This document shows, one piece after another, positions 1-6,889 of a DNA stretch of 8,110 nucleotides. A program made the position numbers and the translations under genes. Location: the NCBI GenBank assembly GCA_964405465.1, contig CAYONZ010000089.1:1-8110 (forward strand), in the 5' to 3' direction. The notes beneath the pieces were generated by a model. That model ran no database searches and was not told the origin of the DNA. It saw nothing but the letters and a program-made list of their open reading frames with translations. The first letter of the stretch is position 1; the number at the start of each line of letters is the position of its first letter. Origin of the DNA: CAYONZ01 sp964405465 (lineage in GTDB: Bacteria; Bdellovibrionota; Bdellovibrionia; Bdellovibrionales; JAMPXM01).

Positions 1-60
1 CTTCAACTCATTTCTATTGCTTCCGCTCGCGACGTCCGACCAATTGAGGACACGCTCTAG
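1..60 (+). CDS. Possible C-terminal end of a + strand gene (5' part outside window)
   Basis: Frame 1 is open from the first base to a TAG stop at 58-60 and reads LQLISIASARDVRPIEDTL, which has ordinary protein-like composition. The stop would lie one base from the stop of the minus-strand barrel gene (62-64), a plausible tight convergent arrangement. Nineteen codons are too few to recognise a family, and another frame is also open across these bases, so the call rests mainly on the neat placement of the stop. It could equally be intergenic sequence. Confidence 0.3.
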   Translation, partial: LQLISIASARDVRPIEDTL

Positions 61-61
61 C

Positions 62-1294
62 TTAAAAATCTAAACTCGCTTTTGCCATGTATCGACGACT
101 AGACTGTGGCCGATCAGATGGTCCAACTTCTTCGGAGTAAGTTGTGAGATCCAATTGAAATATACCAAACACACCAGTGAATCCAAGTGTGAGATATCCC
201 TGATTTAGACCCGCTCTCCATCCACCCTGCCACCAGCTGGCCACCTTCCAAAGAAACTCGAAGCCAGCGTGACTTCCTTTTTTGAAAGTCCAATTCTCAT
301 GACCAATATCGCGAACATCAAATGCAAATCTGCTTTTGAAAATCCATAGGTCTGGGAGTTCGAACAAAGAGCCCAAATCAAGTCGTCTTTGATCACGCGG
401 TGGTTTACCTGACTCTTTGTTGATCACATGAAAATTTGTTCCAAAGCCATAGTCGGCAACCGAACGAACTGTTGCTCCAAACGATGGCCGAAATGCTCTG
501 GAGAATCGACTATGCGTTGGATCTGGGGTGTAGAGCATTCCAAAGTCAGCATCCACAGTCATTCCCTCTGATGCATCTTCGGCTCGCAAAATCTTTTGAT
601 CAAAGACGAGGTCCACGGCAGCCACATTTTTATTGAAGTAACCCCGATAGATGGTCTTTAAGGTTACACCCAATGACATTCGATCTTTTTCAAACCACTT
701 TACGTCCCACCCTCGAGCGTAGGCAATGGTCGTATCTTGGTAGGCAACTAGAGACATTGCCGGTCCTACATTTTGATGAAACTCGAGATCAAGTGAAAGA
801 TCGACTGGAATAATCGCGATTTCCCAGCGAGGACGTGCCCAGTACCAGGCCAACGTTGGCGCACGCATGCCATAATGCTTACCATAGTTGTTACTCAACA
901 GGTCTTGCATCTCCTGTACGTCGTTACCTTGGCCGTCTGATGCTTTTTGCACGTCACTTACAAACTTTATAATGTCTGGATCAAGCGCACCACGAAGTTC
1001 GAAATTCATTTCCCCTTCAGTTAATCGAGCCAATCCCGCTGGGTTGTAAAAAGCCGCCGCATAATCATCGGCAACAGCTGTAAACGCATTACCCATGCCC
1101 ATCGCTCTCGGGCTCAAAAAGTGCTGATGAATTCTAAAATCGTGAACTTCGCCTACCTCGGCAAATACTGTTTTTCCAGGAATCATGAACAACGTCACGA
1201 CAGTCGCCAATTTGGTCATTTCGAGAGCAGTTCTCCCGAATAACCAGGTTAGATTACTCTTCTGCAAATTCTTTTGTTGCGTCTCTCGATGCAT
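62..1294 (-). CDS. FadL/OmpP1-like outer-membrane beta-barrel protein
   Basis: A 410-residue exported protein, probably an outer-membrane barrel related to FadL/OmpP1/TodX long-chain fatty acid or hydrocarbon transporters, or to the similar PorV/TraF-like barrels. Residues 1-45 form a signal peptide with a long polar n-region, a hydrophobic core near 29-38 and a V-F-A cleavage site at 43-45. Shortly after cleavage comes the family hallmark MGMGNAFTAVADDYAAAFYNPAGLA (residues about 65-89; A-DD and NPAG are the key parts), which in FadL forms the N-terminal hatch segment. The rest has alternating polar/hydrophobic strands, and the last residue is Phe, as in BAM-inserted barrels. The length is close to FadL (about 420). 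The ATG at 1292-1294 has a strong GGAGG four bases upstream, while the internal Met26 has none, so the long start is preferred. The substrate is not readable from the sequence. The barrel class is fairly sure; the fatty-acid role is only inferred. Confidence 0.75.
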   Translation of the reverse strand: MHRETQQKNLQKSNLTWLFGRTALEMTKLATVVTLFMIPGKTVFAEVGEVHDFRIHQHFLSPRAMGMGNAFTAVADDYAAAFYNPAGLARLTEGEMNFELRGALDPDIIKFVSDVQKASDGQGNDVQEMQDLLSNNYGKHYGMRAPTLAWYWARPRWEIAIIPVDLSLDLEFHQNVGPAMSLVAYQDTTIAYARGWDVKWFEKDRMSLGVTLKTIYRGYFNKNVAAVDLVFDQKILRAEDASEGMTVDADFGMLYTPDPTHSRFSRAFRPSFGATVRSVADYGFGTNFHVINKESGKPPRDQRRLDLGSLFELPDLWIFKSRFAFDVRDIGHENWTFKKGSHAGFEFLWKVASWWQGGWRAGLNQGYLTLGFTGVFGIFQLDLTTYSEEVGPSDRPQSSRRYMAKASLDF

Positions 1295-1298
1295 CTTT

Positions 1299-1303
1299 CC
1301 TCC
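1299..1303 (-). promoter_or_regulatory. Shine-Dalgarno site of the FadL-like gene
   Basis: On the minus strand the bases before the ATG read GGAGGAAAG, a full GGAGG core four bases from the start codon. This decides for the start at 1294 over the internal Met26 (codon at 1217-1219), which is preceded by CTCTCGAA with no ribosome-binding match. Confidence 0.7.
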
Positions 1304-1376
1304 AAATTGCGACTACGAAATTTTCCACAAGACCACTGGAAATGTGCTTCAATACTTTTTCAGAATGGTCTTTGAA

Positions 1377-1396
1377 AATTGTATGCTCTTACAATT
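1377..1396. repeat. Inverted repeat AATTGTA-N6-TACAATT, candidate operator
   Basis: The arms 1377-1383 and 1390-1396 are perfect reverse complements of 7 bp, separated by TGCTCT. The repeat is centred about 30 bp upstream of the rightward start codon, just before the TATACT hexamer, and about 90 bp from the leftward start. This size and geometry suit a dimeric helix-turn-helix repressor or activator. Chance dyads of this strength are expected in a few places per 8 kb, so the promoter location is the main support. Confidence 0.35.
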
Positions 1397-1417
1397 CATT
1401 TAGGTATACTCTTTGTG

Positions 1418-2065
1418 ATGTCGAAACCTTTTCACTCTCATTTTTTGACTTTAGTCTTGATATTGATTGCATCAACATCCATTGCAGCACCACCCCCAAC
1501 AGGACCCGAACTTGATGACCCACCCAAAGCCACCGAAAATCATGACGAAATCGAGATCCCAAGAGATATTTCGGATATTATTTTATTCACTCCATTTATC
1601 GAAGTTGATCGTTCTCTACAGCCACAGCAAACTCAATACTTCTTTCCGTATCGACGCGAACTGAGTCCTCATCTTGGAGTCAGCTATGACAAAAAATATT
1701 TTGCAGAAAAGAGTCTATTGTACACGGCTGGATTCACTTACCAATTTCCTCTCGACATTTTGACGACACTTGAAGCTGGTGCCGACGTTTTTTCTGCTGG
1801 ATTTGGTAGGTTTCACATTTCACGAATATGGACTTTTAGCAAAACCACCCAACGCCCATTTACCCGAGCAGGAATGAGTGTTCTGGCTCACCCCGAGCAG
1901 GCTATGGCTACCTTTTTAAAGATAGAGAACTACCAAATGATTTTGGGCTACGGAAGAGAGTATCTGACTAAGCCCCCGCTTTCGATTCGTGTTGAAGGCG
2001 AATTGACAATTTCAACAAACACGATCGCTCTAATGATGCTGTTCGGATATTCTTGGGCATGGTAA
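1418..2065 (+). CDS. Secreted beta-rich envelope protein of unknown function
   Basis: Not recognised as a named family. Starting at the ATG at 1418 it has 215 residues. Residues 1-23 look like a Sec signal peptide: a basic start (MSKPFHSHF), a hydrophobic stretch LTLVLILIA, and a likely cut near SIAA before a Pro/Asp-rich segment (PPPTGPELDDPP). From about residue 75 it consists of repeated amphipathic strand-like segments with Gly and aromatic residues (for example LGVSYD, AGFTYQF, LEAGADVF, MILGYGREY). It ends in LFGYSWAW, an aromatic terminus reminiscent of small outer-membrane barrels. No Cys sits at the cleavage site, so it is not a lipoprotein. An in-frame TTG at 1379 would add 13 residues ahead of the signal peptide and is less likely. 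It is divergent from the FadL-like barrel gene, which may share its regulation. A small barrel or periplasmic beta protein is the best description. Confidence 0.65.
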   Translation: MSKPFHSHFLTLVLILIASTSIAAPPPTGPELDDPPKATENHDEIEIPRDISDIILFTPFIEVDRSLQPQQTQYFFPYRRELSPHLGVSYDKKYFAEKSLLYTAGFTYQFPLDILTTLEAGADVFSAGFGRFHISRIWTFSKTTQRPFTRAGMSVLAHPEQAMATFLKIENYQMILGYGREYLTKPPLSIRVEGELTISTNTIALMMLFGYSWAW

Positions 2066-2111
2066 ACGCCATGAAACGAGCACACACCCTCGGACCTTTG
2101 AATTTTCAAAA

Positions 2112-2705
2112 CTAAGTGGAAAGCCCATTTAAATAGACATCCAGATTTGCAGCAAGATTTTCTAGAGTTCCTGAGTTCTTCAATATGTAATCACTGCGGT
2201 GCAGTTTTTCATCTATCGGAATCTGTGCTTTCAACCGCACTTCGGCATCAGATTCACTCATATTATTTCGAGCCATCAATCGTTTCTTCTGGGTGGCTTC
2301 GTCGCAATAAACAAGAACTATTTGATCGAAGTCGTCTTCCATTTTTTTCTCAAAAAGCAGCGGCACATCATAAAAACAGAGCTGACAACCCTGCGATTCT
2401 AAGTCTTTTTTTTGACGACCAACCTCTTTTTTGACGAGAGGGTGTACAATGCGTTCTAATTTGACCAAAAGATCTGGACGATTGAAGACAAGCTCACCAA
2501 TTTTCTTGCGATTTAATTCACCATCTTGACCAATGACTTGGTCCCCAAAAAGATCGACAACTTTTTCAAATCCAACTGTTCCATGCTGCACTACAGACTT
2601 GGCCACTTCGTCAGCACAAATGACTGAGATTTTTTTCTCACGCAACATTTTCGTAACCGTCGATTTCCCTGAGGCTATCCCGCCAGTCAATCCCACCCAC
2701 ATCAT
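2112..2705 (-). CDS. coaE: Dephospho-CoA kinase
   Basis: CoaE phosphorylates the 3'-hydroxyl of the ribose of dephospho-CoA with ATP, the last step of coenzyme A synthesis, in the cytoplasm. The 197-residue length is typical. The Walker A loop GGIASGKS is at residues 8-15. CADEVAK (30-36) replaces the more usual DAD-x-A but keeps the key Asp32. LNRKKIGELVF (64-74) and the HPLV segment (88-91) match the substrate-binding helix region, DVPLLFE (113-119) is the family's conserved strand-loop, and RLMARN followed by RLKAQIP (about 142-163) forms the lid and adenine-side region. No domain is missing. Two adjacent ATG codons (2703-2705 and 2700-2702) are possible starts behind a good GAGGTGA site; the first is given. 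It stands alone on the minus strand, convergent with the secreted-protein gene and divergent from the kinase gene. Identification is firm. Confidence 0.95.
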   Translation of the reverse strand: MMWVGLTGGIASGKSTVTKMLREKKISVICADEVAKSVVQHGTVGFEKVVDLFGDQVIGQDGELNRKKIGELVFNRPDLLVKLERIVHPLVKKEVGRQKKDLESQGCQLCFYDVPLLFEKKMEDDFDQIVLVYCDEATQKKRLMARNNMSESDAEVRLKAQIPIDEKLHRSDYILKNSGTLENLAANLDVYLNGLST

Positions 2706-2918
2706 GTCTCACCTCAATACATTACACCCTACAAAAGTCGAGTTTTAGGTGCAAGCTAGACTTCGCGATACCTCCACAAACCCGACCTTTGGCTGAATGC
2801 TGAGCAATTCTTTAGATTCAAATCAAACGCTCCGATAAAGATTCGGGTGAGCATTGGTAATGGATTATGACCAGGTCACTTTGCGAAGGATTCTTCAACC
2901 TAAAATGGGAACATAAAC
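2706..2918. promoter_or_regulatory. Divergent intergenic region coaE / Ser-Thr kinase
   Basis: This 213-bp spacer must carry both promoters. Seen: the coaE Shine-Dalgarno at 2709-2715; a short dyad TGACC-A-GGTCA at 2868-2878; a TAAAAT hexamer at 2901-2906 (five of six to the -10 consensus) without a well-spaced -35; a GGGA at 2907-2910 eight bases before the kinase GTG; and two copies of AAACGTGT eleven bases apart (2915-2922 and 2926-2933), the first containing the start codon. No hairpin followed by a T-run and no small gene was found. Confidence 0.4.
2709..2715 (-). promoter_or_regulatory. Shine-Dalgarno site of coaE
   Basis: The minus strand reads GAGGTGA three bases before the first ATG and six before the second. 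This matches the 3' end of 16S rRNA over seven bases and supports the start region, but does not choose between the two adjacent Met codons. Confidence 0.65.
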
Positions 2919-4997
2919 GTGTCGCAAACGTGTGAGAGATTCGGAAAATATATTCTCCTAGAGAAAATCGCACAGGGTGGAATGGCAGAAGTCTATCTTG
3001 CCAAAAACAACGCGGCCGGAATCGGAAAATTTGTTGCGATGAAGCGTATTCTTCCGCACTTCTGTGAAAAGCAAGAATTTCTCGACATGTTCAAAGACGA
3101 AGCTAAAATTGCAGTGAACCTCAATCATGGAAATATCGTCACCATCCATGAATTTGGCATAGAACGAAACCAGTTGTTTCTGGTGATGGATTATGTCGAA
3201 GGTAGAAATCTTCGGCAAATTCTCAATAAGATGAAAAAGACCAACACCACTTTCTCGATCGAACAAGTGGTGTATATCATTCGTGAAGTGGCAAGCGGCC
3301 TCGATCACGCTCACCGTTGTATTGATGGTTCAACCGGACGCCCACTCAATATCACTCACCGTGATATGAGCCCACAAAACGTCATGTTGAGCTTTGAAGG
3401 CGAAGTGAAAATTGTCGATTTTGGTATCGCCAAAGCTGAAACGCAACTCGACACAACACAAGCTGGAACTCTAAAGGGAAAATTCGGGTACATGAGCCCA
3501 GAACAAGCTGAGGGGCAAGTCGTTGATCTTCGCACAGATATTTTCTCACTCGGCATTGTGCTATGGGAACTCCTTGCCAATGACCGTTTGTTTGTTGCTA
3601 AAGATGAAATCAGCACGCTTCGTAAAATTCGAGATTGTCAAATCCCAAGCTTGCGTAAAATCAATCCAAATATCCCGCAAGAGCTTGAGCGAATTTGTAA
3701 CAAGGCTTTATCAAAAGACAAAAATCTTCGCTATCAATCAGCAGCTTCGTTTTACAGAGATCTGCACCGATTTCTCAACACCAAATTTCCTGACTTTTCA
3801 AAACATGACTTCAGTGTTTTCATCAAAACTTTGTTTGCTCCGGAGATTCAAGAGGCGCGAAAAAAATTGATTGAATATGCGAAGGTCGATCTTCCCCCAG
3901 CGGAAGTGCCTCCTTCGCCTGCCACTGAACCGACGCGCACCATGACACACACCGAACGTCATCCTGATGAAGAGCCCAACGTGGATTTTCATGGTCGTCC
4001 TCTTGGCGGTGGCGCCACACCTTTACCAAAAGTTGCAAGTCCGCCACCATTAGCACCTAGCGTAGCGCCAGAACGCTCTCCAGCAGCTGCAGCGCCCACG
4101 CCTGCACCTCAGCCGAAACCAAAAAAATCTGGAAAGCCGCGAAGCCGATCCGCTAGGTTAAATCTAGATGATCAGGGATTTCAGCGAGAGATCACACGCC
4201 CTCGTGGACAGAGTCCGTTTGGCGTACGTGAAAATTCACTTGTTAATACCAACGTAGGAACCATACCTGGAATTCGCAACACCTACGCAGGCAGTTCGTA
4301 TCACTACTATGAGCGCAAAGACAATCAGCGCTGGCAATATGTGATTTCTGGAGTGGTGATGGTGGCCTTGCTCATTTCAGCACTGGCCTATTACCAAAAT
4401 CCAGTACAAAATCGAATCAAGATATCAAGCTTCATCGACAAGGTACTAAAAGGTCGCGCATCACCACGTTCTCTCCCATATGATGGACAAACCACACAGG
4501 CATCAAATGGTGTCATCGAATACAACAACCTTCGTGTTGTCAGCAATCCATCAGGCGCAGAAATTTGGATTGATGGTGTCAAACAAAATGACGTCACACC
4601 CGGAGTTGTGCCTGTGCCGAAAAACAAACCGATTGTGCTCAAACTCGTTGTACCAGGTCACGAGGATTTTGACGGTCTCATTCAGTCTAAGACACAAGAT
4701 CTTTCTGTTTCAGCTGATCTCAAAACATCTTCTCGATCTGCAGGTACTCTCAATATTCAAGTGCATGGCGAGGGAGAAATTTGGGTCGATGGTCGTAAGG
4801 CCGCAAATGGTGGCCCTTTAAATGGGTATCGTGTTCCAGCAAATCGTGAAGTGAAAGTCGAAGTGTTCGACCAAAAGACCAACTCTTATGCCTCTTGGAA
4901 AAATTATGTTTCAACCAATGAAATCAAAACGATCACGCTGATTCCCATGCCACGAAGCCCATCAAGTGTTCCACCAAACAGTCCAGGCAGTCGCTGA
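2919..4997 (+). CDS. Membrane Ser/Thr protein kinase with C-terminal PEGA-like repeats
   Basis: A Hanks-type (eukaryote-like) Ser/Thr kinase of 692 residues. The kinase domain spans about 11-290: Gly-rich loop IAQGGMAEVY (17-26), VAMK with ATP-anchoring Lys42, helix-C Glu61, catalytic loop HRDMSPQN (147-154, Asp149 and Asn154), DFG (167-169), activation segment with Thr175, Thr179, Thr180 and Thr184, SPE (193-195) and RTDIFSLG. All catalytic residues are present, so it should be active. A Pro/Ala-rich, then basic, linker (about 326-470) leads to one transmembrane helix (about 474-492). Two PEGA-like repeats follow: about 538-602 (NPSGAEIWIDG) and about 607-680 (GEGEIWVDG). With the kinase cytoplasmic, the PEGA part would sit in the periplasm, perhaps sensing envelope or carbohydrate ligands (inference). 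The start is GTG: an in-frame TAA lies at 2901-2903 and the next Met is inside the Gly loop. The acyl-CoA synthetase gene follows 39 bp downstream on the same strand. The kinase target is unknown. Confidence 0.93.
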   Translation: MSQTCERFGKYILLEKIAQGGMAEVYLAKNNAAGIGKFVAMKRILPHFCEKQEFLDMFKDEAKIAVNLNHGNIVTIHEFGIERNQLFLVMDYVEGRNLRQILNKMKKTNTTFSIEQVVYIIREVASGLDHAHRCIDGSTGRPLNITHRDMSPQNVMLSFEGEVKIVDFGIAKAETQLDTTQAGTLKGKFGYMSPEQAEGQVVDLRTDIFSLGIVLWELLANDRLFVAKDEISTLRKIRDCQIPSLRKINPNIPQELERICNKALSKDKNLRYQSAASFYRDLHRFLNTKFPDFSKHDFSVFIKTLFAPEIQEARKKLIEYAKVDLPPAEVPPSPATEPTRTMTHTERHPDEEPNVDFHGRPLGGGATPLPKVASPPPLAPSVAPERSPAAAAPTPAPQPKPKKSGKPRSRSARLNLDDQGFQREITRPRGQSPFGVRENSLVNTNVGTIPGIRNTYAGSSYHYYERKDNQRWQYVISGVVMVALLISALAYYQNPVQNRIKISSFIDKVLKGRASPRSLPYDGQTTQASNGVIEYNNLRVVSNPSGAEIWIDGVKQNDVTPGVVPVPKNKPIVLKLVVPGHEDFDGLIQSKTQDLSVSADLKTSSRSAGTLNIQVHGEGEIWVDGRKAANGGPLNGYRVPANREVKVEVFDQKTNSYASWKNYVSTNEIKTITLIPMPRSPSSVPPNSPGSR

Positions 4998-5004
4998 TAA
5001 GATC

Positions 5005-5034
5005 TCGCCAAATGGAATTTATATCGATTATAAT
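5005..5034 (+). promoter_or_regulatory. Candidate sigma-70 promoter of the acyl-CoA synthetase gene
   Basis: A perfect TATAAT at 5029-5034 follows TCGCCA (5005-5010, four of six to TTGACA) with an 18-bp spacer. Transcription would begin near 5041-5043, which coincides with the second in-frame ATG (5043-5045). This would give the gene its own promoter despite lying only 39 bp after the kinase stop, and would produce a nearly leaderless message. The -35 match is weak. Confidence 0.4.
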
Positions 5035-5038
5035 CGAT
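5023..5038. repeat. Perfect 16-bp palindrome ATCGATTATAATCGAT, candidate operator
   Basis: The two halves ATCGATTA and TAATCGAT are exact reverse complements with no spacer. The site contains the whole TATAAT box and ends on the first two bases of the ATG at 5037. A perfect 16-bp palindrome is expected about once per 65 kb of random sequence, roughly 0.12 times in a window this size. A protein bound here would block both polymerase and the start region. The cognate regulator is not in the window. Confidence 0.45.
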
Positions 5039-6863
5039 GCATATGGATCTCACGATTTGCAGAAAATTTTTAGAAACTGTCGAGAAATACAATTCGAAAA
5101 TTGCCATTTCTCATTGCCGCAATAAAACCTGGCTTGATCTAACATGGTTTGACTATCGCGATCGTGTGGCCAATTTTGCGGCCGGTCTGCATACACTCGG
5201 CGTACAAACAGCTGATCGTGTGGCGATACTCGCCAACACTCGTCCCGAATGGGCCATTTCAGACATGGCGATTCTCTCACAAAGCGCGATCACTGTACCA
5301 CTCTATCCAACAAGCACAATCGAAGATGTGCAGTTCATTCTCAACAATAGCAAAGCCGAGTTATTGATCGTCGACAATATTCGAACCATTGAAAAACTTC
5401 GAAAGTTGGATCCCGCAGATTTTTCGTTCGTCAAAAACGTAATCTGTATAGAACTCAATCCCGATCAACTCGATCGTTTACCCAACCGCCATTTTGGTCT
5501 CTATAGTTTCGACGAGATTTCACAAAACGGGGCAAAATTTTTAAGACACCATCCCTCCTTTTTTTCAGATAAGTGCTGTGAGGTAAAACTTCAAGATCAT
5601 GCTTCGATCATTTACACCTCAGGCACAACAGGAACTCCAAAAGGAGTTGTTCTTACACATGCTCAGATTATGAGTGAAGTGGGTGATGCATTTCCACTAC
5701 TTGGCGTAACCAATCGGGACCGCACACTCACCTTTCTGCCATTCGCGCACGTACTGGGTCGCATTGAGCTTTGGGGACATGTCTTCATTGGTTACCACAT
5801 GGCCTATGCCGAAGGCGTAGAGCGAGTTCGCGAAAACTTGCAAATTATTAAACCAACTATTTTAGTTTCAGTGCCACGCATATTCGAAAAAATCTACAAC
5901 ACGATTCTGGTCCAAGCCGAAATCAGCCCCGTGCAAAATAAGATCTTCACCTGGGCCATTGATATTGGCCGCCAAGTCAGCCATTACAAAATTCGCAAAG
6001 AACCTCTGCCGCTCGAATTGATCGTAAAATTTCAACTCGCGGACCGTTTGGTTTTAAAAAATATTCGAGAAAAATTCGGTGGGGAGTTGCGCTTTTCAAT
6101 ATCAGGAGGCGCACCACTCAACGCGACACTTGGAGAGTTTTTCCACGCAATCGGCATTCTGATTCTCGAAGGGTACGGACTGACCGAAACCACTGCTGCC
6201 ATTCTGGTGAACACTCCCTTCGACTACCGTTTTGGCTGTGTCGGAAAACCCATTGGCGATGTTCAAGTTAAGCTTGCAGAGGATGGTGAAATTCTCATCA
6301 AGAGCAAGAAAGTGATGAAGGAATATTTTGAAGATCCTGAAGCTACAGCACAAGTGCTGCACGATGGGTGGTTTTCCACCGGTGACATCGGGGTGATTTC
6401 TCCTGAAGGATATCTTAAAATCACCGATCGCAAAAAAGACTTGATCAAGACAGCTGGGGGTAAATACGTTGCTCCTCAAAAACTTGAAGCGCTTCTCAAG
6501 ACAAGTAAGTATGTCTCTCAAGTTCACATACATGGTGATCGGCGTAAATACATTGTCGTTCTTGTGACCTTAAACTCTTTGGCTATTGAAGAGTTTCTAA
6601 AGGAACGTAAAATTGCAATCACCGCTCCAGAAGCCATTGCAAAACACCCGCTAGTTCGCGACCTTCTGCGACGAGTGATTGCCGAAGCCAACAAGGGGCT
6701 TGCAAGTTTTGAATCAATTAAGAATTTTGCAATTTTACCTCGAGACTTTTCGATCGAAGATGGGGAACTTACGCCCTCACTGAAGGTCAAAAGAAAAGTT
6801 GTGGATCAAAGATATGCCACAATCATCGAGAAGCTCTATGGCTTTGACAAACAAGATTCCTGA
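5037..6863 (+). CDS. Long-chain acyl-CoA synthetase (AMP-forming, FAA1/COG1022 type)
   Basis: A cytoplasmic or membrane-associated enzyme of the ANL (adenylate-forming) superfamily that activates fatty acids: fatty acid + ATP + CoA gives acyl-CoA + AMP + PPi, feeding beta-oxidation or phospholipid synthesis. The 608-residue length fits the long-chain class. Motifs in order: P-loop YTSGTTGTPKG (193-203), the LPFAHVLGR segment that follows it in long-chain enzymes, GYGLTETT (379-386), STGD (447-450, Asp450 for ribose), hinge DRKKDLIKTAGGKYVAP (464-480) and the C-terminal catalytic Lys in LTPSLKVKR (Lys583). All key residues are intact. No Shine-Dalgarno is evident before either ATG (5037 or 5043). 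The upstream palindrome and TATAAT suggest a separately controlled transcript, although read-through from the kinase gene is possible. It faces the caspase-like gene convergently with a 26-bp gap. The exact chain-length preference cannot be read from the sequence. Confidence 0.94.
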   Translation: MHMDLTICRKFLETVEKYNSKIAISHCRNKTWLDLTWFDYRDRVANFAAGLHTLGVQTADRVAILANTRPEWAISDMAILSQSAITVPLYPTSTIEDVQFILNNSKAELLIVDNIRTIEKLRKLDPADFSFVKNVICIELNPDQLDRLPNRHFGLYSFDEISQNGAKFLRHHPSFFSDKCCEVKLQDHASIIYTSGTTGTPKGVVLTHAQIMSEVGDAFPLLGVTNRDRTLTFLPFAHVLGRIELWGHVFIGYHMAYAEGVERVRENLQIIKPTILVSVPRIFEKIYNTILVQAEISPVQNKIFTWAIDIGRQVSHYKIRKEPLPLELIVKFQLADRLVLKNIREKFGGELRFSISGGAPLNATLGEFFHAIGILILEGYGLTETTAAILVNTPFDYRFGCVGKPIGDVQVKLAEDGEILIKSKKVMKEYFEDPEATAQVLHDGWFSTGDIGVISPEGYLKITDRKKDLIKTAGGKYVAPQKLEALLKTSKYVSQVHIHGDRRKYIVVLVTLNSLAIEEFLKERKIAITAPEAIAKHPLVRDLLRRVIAEANKGLASFESIKNFAILPRDFSIEDGELTPSLKVKRKVVDQRYATIIEKLYGFDKQDS

Positions 6864-6889
6864 GCGGTTTATGATGGGTGCATGCTCGC

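Larger units (their letters stand above)
1295..1417. promoter_or_regulatory. Divergent intergenic region between the two envelope-protein genes
   Basis: This 123-bp spacer must hold the promoters of both divergent genes. Seen directly: the Shine-Dalgarno of the leftward gene, a 7-bp inverted repeat with a 6-bp spacer (1377-1396), and a TATACT hexamer at 1405-1410 that matches a sigma-70 -10 box in five of six bases and ends seven bases before the rightward ATG. No good -35 partner was found for that hexamer. No convincing promoter for the leftward gene was found either. Confidence 0.45.

Noticed and set aside
2058..2073. Hairpin CATGG-N6-CCATG over the stop codon of the secreted-protein gene, considered as a terminator
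   Set aside because: The stem is only 5 bp and neither strand has a T-run after it, so it is not an intrinsic terminator.
2097..2110. TTTGAA-TT-TTCAAA dyad between the convergent secreted-protein gene and coaE
   Set aside because: The stem is AT-rich with a two-base loop, too weak and too tight to fold as a terminator, with no clear T-tract following.
3523..3870. 115-codon + strand frame inside the kinase gene
   Set aside because: It overlaps the conserved kinase C-lobe in another frame, has Cys/Phe/Ser-rich translation and no domain.
4020..4150. Pro/Ala-rich stretch of the kinase gene considered as a frameshift or inserted repeat
   Set aside because: The frame is continuous and such low-complexity linkers between kinase domain and membrane helix are common in this class of kinases.
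6102..6533. 143-codon open frame on the minus strand inside the acyl-CoA synthetase gene
   Set aside because: It is fully antisense to a well-conserved enzyme with intact motifs. Its product has no recognisable domain and looks like a composition shadow.
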